From positions 1-28,007 of the forward strand of contig DDTZ01000116.1 of the NCBI GenBank assembly GCA_002344565.1: a DNA stretch of 28,007 nt, given 5' to 3'. Shown piece after piece: positions 23,090 through 28,007 of the stretch. Source of the DNA: Bdellovibrionaceae bacterium UBA2351. Its GTDB lineage: Bacteria > Bdellovibrionota > Bdellovibrionia > Bdellovibrionales > Bdellovibrionaceae. Below the pieces are notes generated by a model that saw only the letters and a program-made list of their open reading frames with translations, ran no database searches and was not told the DNA's origin. How positions within the stretch are numbered: position 1 is the stretch's first letter; each line of letters starts with the position of its first letter. The translations under genes and the position numbers were made by a program.

Positions 23090-23754
23090 CTATTTAAGAA
23101 TTTCAATAGCTAATGGCGATGACTGAAGCAGTCGCACACTACGATAGTCAGAGATAAACGCATCGCCACGCTCGGCATGCGCATTGGTCGCAGTCACGGT
23201 TACAACGTTCATTCCCGCACGCTGACCAGCCTCAACACCCGCATCGGCGTCTTCAAAAACTAAACAGTTCTGTGGTAAAAATCCCAATTTTTGGGCGGCT
23301 AACAAATAGCCCTGTGGATCAGGTTTACCCAGCACCACATCTTCACCACGTATGATGACCTTGGGTATGGGTATATTCAGATATTCCATTCGAACACGTG
23401 CTAATTTTGCCGTACACGAAGTAACAATGGCCCATCGATCGTGAGGTAATGATTCTAAAAAATCGATCGCACCTGGTAGCGCGAACAAACCTTCGGTATC
23501 GGAAGCTTCTCTATCGATAAATTCAAAATTTGCTTGGGGTAAAGGCAAATGTGGCGCGAACATCTTAATTGTATCAATTGAACGGCGACCATGGCAGTTT
23601 GCCACAACCAGCTCCGAATCTAACCCATGATCCAAAGCCCACTGCGACCATACCCTTTTGATCACAGCTAAAGAATTGATTAAAGTTCCATCCAAATCAA
23701 AAAGAAACGCGTCCGCTTTAAATACCAAATTGCCTCCATTTTTATAGTATGCCA
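23090..23754 (-). CDS. HAD-IA family sugar phosphatase (YfbT/HxpA-like)
   Basis: About 221 residues. HAD motifs are intact: DLDGTL (motif I, nucleophile Asp), VTSC (II), GKPDP (III Lys) and FEDADAG (IV acidic). HGRRSIDTI, ALPGAI and the spacing of motifs follow the E. coli YfbT/HxpA type, phosphatases of small sugar or polyol phosphates. The ATG at 23754 has only a weak AGG upstream. A TTG at 23727 lies 4 nt after GGAGG and gives MVFKADAFLFDLDGTL, closer to the family N-terminus, so it may be the real start. Much longer upstream starts overlap the divergent cyclophilin gene and are rejected. Confidence 0.85.
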
Positions 23755-23777
23755 TTGTAAGCCTATCGGAGATATTT

Positions 23778-24671
23778 ATGAAGTTCTTTGTTTTTCTTTT
23801 CGTTAGTTTTTTTCTAACTCTTACCGGCTTTAGTAAAACTCGCCTTTCCATGTCCGAACTCATTGCGCAATCTAAACCGACGGATTGGCGATCTCTTGAC
23901 CCCGCACAGACGCTGTATATGGAACTTAACACCGGCCGAGTCGTTATTGAGCTTGCACCCGGATTTGCACCTAACCACGTAGACAATGTAAAAAAACTAA
24001 CTCAAGAAAAATACTGGGATGGTTTAGCGATCGTTCGCTCGCAGGATAACTATGTTGTTCAGTGGGCTGAACCTAACTCGTCCGATACCGCAAAGAAGAA
24101 AACGATTAAAACGGGAAAAGCGACTTTAGACGCTGAGTTTGATACGCCGTGGGACGCTAAAAAATCCTTTGTAAAACTAAAAGACGGCGACGTTTACGCA
24201 CCCGAAGTTGGCTTTGTTGATGGATTTCCTGCCGCGCGCGACTTAAAGAATAAAAAGGGCTGGCTTCTGCATTGCTATGGCGCCGTCGGAGCGGGTCGCG
24301 ACACTGCATCTAACAGTGGTGGCGGCACGGAACTATATGCCGTCACAGGACATGCTCCTCGGCATTTAGATCGCAATGTAACTTTGATTGGTCGTGTGGT
24401 TTCAGGAATAGAATTGTTGTCGTCATTGCCTCGAGGTAAAGCTGCAATGGGGTTTTATGACAAGAGCGAACAAGCGATTGCGATTAAAGCGATTCAATTG
24501 GCCAGCGAAGTATCAGAAAAAAATCGTACTCAGTTAGAAGTGATGAAAACAGATTCAAAGATTTTTCAAGACGTCATTGAATCGCGTCGCAATCGCCCCG
24601 AGGAATGGTTTAAGTATAAAGCAGATAAAATTGAGATCTGCAATGTTCCAATACCCGTGAGAACAAAATAA
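23778..24671 (+). CDS. Exported cyclophilin-type peptidyl-prolyl isomerase
   Basis: 297 residues with GGAG 7 nt before the ATG. The N-terminus MKFFVFLFVSFFLTLTGFS is a signal peptide. The cyclophilin fold appears from about residue 45. LYMELNTGRVVIELAP and APNHVDNVKKL match the first strands and helix; WDGLAIVRSQDNYVVQW is the active-site strand, with Arg in place and Trp-Ala-Glu where FQGGD is usual. ASNSGGGTELYAVTGHAPRHLDRNVTLIGRVVSG matches the core. The family isomerises Xaa-Pro bonds during folding of exported proteins. An insert before the core loop and a C-terminal extension of about 60 residues are larger than in PpiA. It is divergent from the HAD gene with 23 bp between start codons. 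Confidence 0.85.
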   Translation: MKFFVFLFVSFFLTLTGFSKTRLSMSELIAQSKPTDWRSLDPAQTLYMELNTGRVVIELAPGFAPNHVDNVKKLTQEKYWDGLAIVRSQDNYVVQWAEPNSSDTAKKKTIKTGKATLDAEFDTPWDAKKSFVKLKDGDVYAPEVGFVDGFPAARDLKNKKGWLLHCYGAVGAGRDTASNSGGGTELYAVTGHAPRHLDRNVTLIGRVVSGIELLSSLPRGKAAMGFYDKSEQAIAIKAIQLASEVSEKNRTQLEVMKTDSKIFQDVIESRRNRPEEWFKYKADKIEICNVPIPVRTK

Positions 24672-24672
24672 G

Positions 24673-24706
24673 AAAGGCGAAGCACTCTGACGTGGTTCAC
24701 CTTTTA
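24673..24706. terminator. Imperfect bidirectional terminator
   Basis: AAAGGCGAAGCAC (24673-24685) pairs with GTGGTTCACCTTT (24692-24704), with two mismatches and a 6-nt loop, followed by T and preceded by A residues. It sits between the convergent cyclophilin and small stress-like genes. Confidence 0.6.
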
Positions 24707-24712
24707 GAATTG

Positions 24713-24925
24713 CTAGTGTGATGATTTCTTATTTTTATCATCCATATGTTCTAACTTATTGCCGGCCTTGTAAATGGCGTTGCCAACAGTGTCTGCACCT
24801 GCGTTTTTAATTTTTTCACCGGCGCGCTCGAGCATGTCTCCTGCTTTGTGACTCACAGATTCTTTCTTTGAAAATTTATCTGCGTCGTCTGAACTTGATT
24901 TTTGAAATTCCTTTGAATTTGCCAT
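24713..24925 (-). CDS. Small hydrophilic stress-type protein
   Basis: 70 residues with an AAGGAG ribosome-binding site. It is highly charged, with no Cys or Trp, and rich in Lys, Asp, Ser, Ala and Gly. A repeated amphipathic helix pattern is present (HKAGDMLERAGEKIKNAG and IYKAGNKLEHMDDKNKK). The composition resembles CsbD-like or LEA-like stress proteins, but no family signature is certain. It stands alone behind a perfect palindrome 34-54 bp upstream of its start codon, so it is probably tightly regulated. Confidence 0.65.
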   Translation of the reverse strand: MANSKEFQKSSSDDADKFSKKESVSHKAGDMLERAGEKIKNAGADTVGNAIYKAGNKLEHMDDKNKKSSH

Positions 24926-24958
24926 TTTGTTAGCTCCTTGTTTGAGTTACGTTCCCAG

Positions 24959-24979
24959 GTAAACAGCCGGGCTGTTTAC
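24959..24979. promoter_or_regulatory. Perfect 21-bp palindromic operator candidate
   Basis: GTAAACAGCC (24959-24968) and GGCTGTTTAC (24970-24979) are perfect inverted arms around a single G. It lies 34-54 bp upstream of the small stress-type gene. Length and symmetry suit a dimeric repressor. No T-run follows on either side, so it is unlikely to be a terminator. Confidence 0.6.
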
Positions 24980-25072
24980 GAGTACGAAGACTCACTTTTA
25001 CAAGTTGCATTCCAATACCGAGTTGAATTTAAATGCCGAGTGGTCCTTATTTTGAGGAGTTATTCCCCAGCA

Positions 25073-25096
25073 CGATGATGCGATTTGGGATCATCG
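25073..25096 (-). repeat. Hairpin downstream of the 25099 gene
   Basis: CGATGAT (25073-25079) pairs with ATCATCG (25090-25096) around a 10-nt loop, just after the stop codon of the conserved gene on the minus strand. There is no T-run, so it would be a weak or Rho-assisted 3' end at best. Confidence 0.3.
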
Positions 25097-25098
25097 AT

Positions 25099-25476
25099 TC
25101 ACTGCAAAGCTTGTCTTAATAAACCGTGATGCAACATTAGATCTGGCACCACTGGTAATAAACTGCGATATTTTTTAGAAAATACAGAATCAGACGACTG
25201 AATGAGCAATTCATTGACTGACTTTTTCAAACTAATGACCTGCTCGCTCTGTATAGGCTCTTTCTGAAAATACACTTCATCTAATGTACTCATCAATCCA
25301 CTCAACATACGAAGCCAGGCAAACTCAGGATCATTTAAGAGAACCTGCAAGCGCTCATTCGGCCCCAATGGTTTCATCGTCTTAATTTCACGCAATTCAA
25401 TTTCGTTCTCCAAAATAGTTTTATGGATACGCGCCATCGCCGCTGAAATTTGACCTAATTGCTCTTTGAAATCCAC
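25099..25476 (-). CDS. Conserved helical protein of unknown function
   Basis: About 125 residues from a GTG that lies 6 nt after GGAGG; a GTG 42 bases upstream lacks such a site. The protein is soluble and all-helical. Its central signature DPEFAWLRMLSGLMSTLDEVYF is one I recall from conserved proteins of unknown function in several proteobacteria; this is memory, not a search. No metal or catalytic motif is visible. It is divergent from the ABC transporter binding protein, with about 140 bp between start codons. Confidence 0.68.
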   Translation of the reverse strand: MDFKEQLGQISAAMARIHKTILENEIELREIKTMKPLGPNERLQVLLNDPEFAWLRMLSGLMSTLDEVYFQKEPIQSEQVISLKKSVNELLIQSSDSVFSKKYRSLLPVVPDLMLHHGLLRQALQ

Positions 25477-25614
25477 CCAATGCCTCCGATAAAAATAATC
25501 TTGTCTAAAATGTAACACTGCTCATTATTTTTCAACACTTTGAACCTGTTAACCGCCTAGCGTCACCAGCGGGAATGATGGACGAAAATGCCTTTCACGG
25601 TTTAACTAAGGCGT

Positions 25615-26613
25615 ATGAAAACAAATATCGCCATAACCCTAGTTTTAAGCGTATTCGCTCTTATTTCATGTACTAAAAAATCAGCAGATCAAACTGTCTG
25701 GATCTATACATCTCTTTACAAAGACACTGTGGCGGATATCCAACCACAACTGGAAAAAGAGTTCCCGGGCGTAAAATTTAATTTTTATCAAGCCGGTTCC
25801 GAAGATGTAGCCGCTAAAGTTCAAGCCGAAGACATGGCTGGAAACATACAGGCCGATGTTTTAATTTTTTCGGATCGTTTCTGGTTTGAAGGAATGGCGA
25901 CACAAGGAAAACTTCTTAATTACAAACCTGTAAACTCTGAAAAAGTCGCTGACACATTTAAAAACTCGGATGGCGCGTTTACAACCGTAAGCTATCCGAT
26001 CATGATTCTTGCCTATAATTCTGAAGCTATTACAGAAAAAGAGGCACCAAAATCATTCAAAGATTTAACGAACTCAAAATGGAAAGGCAAAGTTTCGACA
26101 GGCAGCCCATTAGCTTCAGGTACCACATTCACTACGGTTGCCTTTTTATCTAAATCTTACGGATGGGACTACTTCAAGGATTTAAGAAAAAATGACCTTA
26201 TTGCCGAAGGCGGAAACTCGGGCGTGGTTCGTCGACTGCAAAGCAAAGAACGTCCTGTAGGGATCGTACTATTAGAAAACGTCCTAAGGCTGACGACCAC
26301 CGACCCACGCATTAAACACAGTCTTCCCGAAGATGGCGCCATCATCCAATCCAATGTCCTAGCCATAGTAAAAAAAGACGGAGAACAAACTATCGCAAAA
26401 AAAGTAGCGGACTGGTTCTTCGCGCAAAAAGGACAGGAAGCTATGGCTAAGTCATTCATGTATCCTTCGATACCTGGGCACGCAGGCCCTGTCGGTGCAC
26501 CCGAACTCTCTGTCGTGATGAAGTCCGCTCCGGCTTGGTCGAAAGACTTCGTAAAAGAGACCATGCTCTCTCGCGAGAAAATTAAGGACGAGTTTTCAAA
26601 AATAGTGTTTTAA
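25615..26613 (+). CDS. Iron(III)-type ABC transporter substrate-binding lipoprotein
   Basis: 332 residues. The signal peptide ends in LISC (Cys19), so the protein is a lipoprotein, as expected for a binding protein tethered near its permease. The fold is the type 2 periplasmic binding protein of the FbpA/AfuA group. It has VWIYTSLYKDTV at the start, QADVLIFSDRFWFEGM, YNSEAITEKEAPKSFKDLTNSKWKGKVSTGSP in the hinge region and a VGIVLLENVLR stretch. This group carries ferric iron or small phosphonates and phosphates. Two adjacent tyrosines of FbpA-type iron sites are not clearly present, so the substrate is open. Its stop codon overlaps the permease start by one base (TAATG). Confidence 0.88.
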   Translation: MKTNIAITLVLSVFALISCTKKSADQTVWIYTSLYKDTVADIQPQLEKEFPGVKFNFYQAGSEDVAAKVQAEDMAGNIQADVLIFSDRFWFEGMATQGKLLNYKPVNSEKVADTFKNSDGAFTTVSYPIMILAYNSEAITEKEAPKSFKDLTNSKWKGKVSTGSPLASGTTFTTVAFLSKSYGWDYFKDLRKNDLIAEGGNSGVVRRLQSKERPVGIVLLENVLRLTTTDPRIKHSLPEDGAIIQSNVLAIVKKDGEQTIAKKVADWFFAQKGQEAMAKSFMYPSIPGHAGPVGAPELSVVMKSAPAWSKDFVKETMLSREKIKDEFSKIVF

Positions 26614-28007
26614 TGCGAAGATCGATTTACCTTGCCGGTTGGCTGATAGTCTTAGCTCTTTTCATAGCGCCACTGGCATACTTGGTTAGCGTTCCTAACC
26701 TTTCCCATTTTTCTGATATTCTTAACAACAGCAATCAAATCAAGGCGATTCAAAATACGATCTTGGTTTCACTCGCTGTTGGCATATGCTGTGTCGTTAT
26801 TGGCGTTCCCTTGGCGTGGCTACTGACGCGCACGACTCTTCCCTGCAAAGATAAATTCCGCACTTGGTTTTGTTTACCTTACGCCATCCCGCCGTATGTC
26901 GGCGCCATCGGCTGGATTATTTTGGCGAATCCGACGAGTGGAATATTGAACACCGTTTTTGGCTTAGGATTAAATATATACTCTTTTAGTGGATTAGTGT
27001 GGGTAGAAACAAGTTTCCTATTCACATTTGTTTTACTGACCACCTTAACGGCGCTTGACCGGATGGATTCATCATTGGAAGAAGCGGCTCGTTTGTCTGG
27101 CGCGAATGCTTGGCAGGTGTTTCGCGATATCTCGCTTCCGCTGTTACGACCAGCTATTTTCAATGGATTTATTTTATCCTTTTTAGCCACTGCTGCCAGC
27201 TTTGGCGTACCGGCTATGATCGGTGGGCCGGCACGGCTCTACTTGATGACGACACAAATCTACACGTACCAACGCATGGGAACAACTCAAGGGGTACAAA
27301 TGGCCGTGGGCGTTTCGGTACTTTTGATGCTAACAACATTGCTGCTTCTTTTGATAGTTCAATACACAGCCGGCCGAGAAAAATCCTATCTTGTCGGCGG
27401 CAAATCGACCCGTCCCTCGCTAATGTCTTTAAAATCGGCAACGTGGCCAGTATTTATTGGTTTATGCTGTCTTCTTTTTTCTATTTTTATTTTGCCGTTA
27501 CTTGGTTTATTGGTATCGGCTCTAAGCAGCGTTCAAGGTTCATGGTCGATAAGCACGTTAAGCTTTGCCAATTTCTATCGGGTTTTATTTGAAACGGAAG
27601 AAACCGTGCGGGCATTAACGAATTCATTGCTACTTGGTTTTAGCGCAGCGGTCCTGTGCACGGGGTTTAGTTTTCTTATGGCCTACTACCCAGCAAAAAC
27701 AAATGCTAAGGGCAAAACGTTTCTAGGTGTTTTCGCATCCATTCCGTTTTCTACGCCAGGTAGCGTGCTCGCCCTAGCGTTGATCTTGGCATTTAGCCAA
27801 GGTTATTTTGGAATCGGACCGTCACTTTATAACACTCTCGGTTTGATTCTGATTGCTTATGTCGTCAAGTACATGAGTCTAAGCTTTAAAACGATGCAGG
27901 ATGGCTATTCTCAGATTCATCCGTCATTAGAGGAAGCCGCCCGCGTTTCTGGCGCCAACTTTAGCTCCGTAATGCGAACTATCTATTTTCCTCTTTTGAA
28001 ATCATCA
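26613..28007 (+). CDS. Iron-type ABC transporter permease with two fused domains (3' end beyond window)
   Basis: 465 codons are visible with no stop, so the gene continues past the window edge. The ATG overlaps the preceding TAA (TAATG), giving tight translational coupling with the binding protein. Many hydrophobic segments alternate with short loops, and two copies of the binding-protein-dependent permease EAA loop are present: EEAARLSGANAWQVFRD (about residue 156) and EEAARVSGANFSSVMRT (about residue 440). This double structure is that of FbpB-type permeases, in which two transmembrane domains are fused in one chain. The ATP-binding subunit should lie downstream. Confidence 0.9.
   Translation, partial: MRRSIYLAGWLIVLALFIAPLAYLVSVPNLSHFSDILNNSNQIKAIQNTILVSLAVGICCVVIGVPLAWLLTRTTLPCKDKFRTWFCLPYAIPPYVGAIGWIILANPTSGILNTVFGLGLNIYSFSGLVWVETSFLFTFVLLTTLTALDRMDSSLEEAARLSGANAWQVFRDISLPLLRPAIFNGFILSFLATAASFGVPAMIGGPARLYLMTTQIYTYQRMGTTQGVQMAVGVSVLLMLTTLLLLLIVQYTAGREKSYLVGGKSTRPSLMSLKSATWPVFIGLCCLLFSIFILPLLGLLVSALSSVQGSWSISTLSFANFYRVLFETEETVRALTNSLLLGFSAAVLCTGFSFLMAYYPAKTNAKGKTFLGVFASIPFSTPGSVLALALILAFSQGYFGIGPSLYNTLGLILIAYVVKYMSLSFKTMQDGYSQIHPSLEEAARVSGANFSSVMRTIYFPLLKSS

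Noticed and set aside
23755..23986. N-terminal extension of the HAD phosphatase
   Set aside because: The extra residues lie antisense to the cyclophilin signal peptide and core, and precede the family's normal start.
25519..25614. Possible Fur box before the iron-type binding protein
   Set aside because: AT-rich stretches such as GATAAAAATAATC resemble a Fur site only loosely and lie inside or beside the divergent gene; no convincing 19-bp dyad is present.
1..28007. CRISPR arrays, tRNA/rRNA genes, insertion sequences, prophage or attachment sites
   Set aside because: No spaced direct repeats, cloverleaf-like segments, transposase or integrase motifs were found when reading both strands by eye.

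Overview
The window looks like a chromosomal segment of a predatory or predator-related Gram-negative bacterium of the Bdellovibrio type (Bdellovibrionota). This is an inference from moderate GC, dense short-gap packing on both strands, and an unusual load of genes with N-terminal signal peptides or lipoboxes (about half of all genes). The mix of ArgR, homospermidine synthase, cell-wall enzymes and secreted hydrolases also fits. No rRNA, tRNA, CRISPR, transposase or phage gene was seen.

Layout. Positions 1-1740 hold the C-terminal end of a LysR-type regulator and two exported proteins of unknown function. Positions 1753-3684 hold a YehS/DUF1456 protein behind an outer-membrane barrel-like protein (minus strand), then a small exported protein ending at a bidirectional terminator. 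Positions 3724-6804 hold exported hydrolases: an EEP-family nuclease/phosphatase, an RlpA-like lipoprotein and a lipoprotein GH3 hexosaminidase. Positions 6945-8418 are a two-gene unit of a small S4-like RNA-binding protein and an RlmI-type rRNA methyltransferase. A monoheme c-type lipoprotein and a DUF5329 protein follow.

Positions 10167-15889 form an arginine/polyamine locus. A PLP-dependent Orn/Lys/Arg decarboxylase diverges from argJ-argR-hss, which ends at a strong terminator. The shared upstream region holds three ARG-box-like sites; two are spaced 21 bp centre to centre and two cover predicted -10 elements. A 17-codon Arg-rich leader ORF is followed by mutually exclusive hairpins. Together these suggest ornithine made through ArgJ is partly diverted through putrescine to homospermidine under ArgR control.

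The most unusual gene is 16139-19636. It encodes a 1165-residue protein with an N-terminal export signal or anchor, a unique region, two ClpB-D2-like AAA+ modules and a C-terminal FtsH-like M41 zinc protease domain. Its tail-to-tail neighbour is an exported protein-glutamine deamidase with an intact Cys-His-Asp triad. Such an ATP-dependent protease outside the cytoplasm makes sense only if it acts where ATP exists, for example in prey, or if the N-terminus is an unusual anchor.

The right part (20534-28007) carries a membrane-attached protein of unknown function, an SDR-P-loop kinase pair, a HAD phosphatase divergent from a periplasmic cyclophilin, a small stress-like protein behind a perfect 21-bp palindrome, a conserved protein of unknown function, and a binding protein plus fused-domain permease of an iron-type ABC importer that runs off the window edge.
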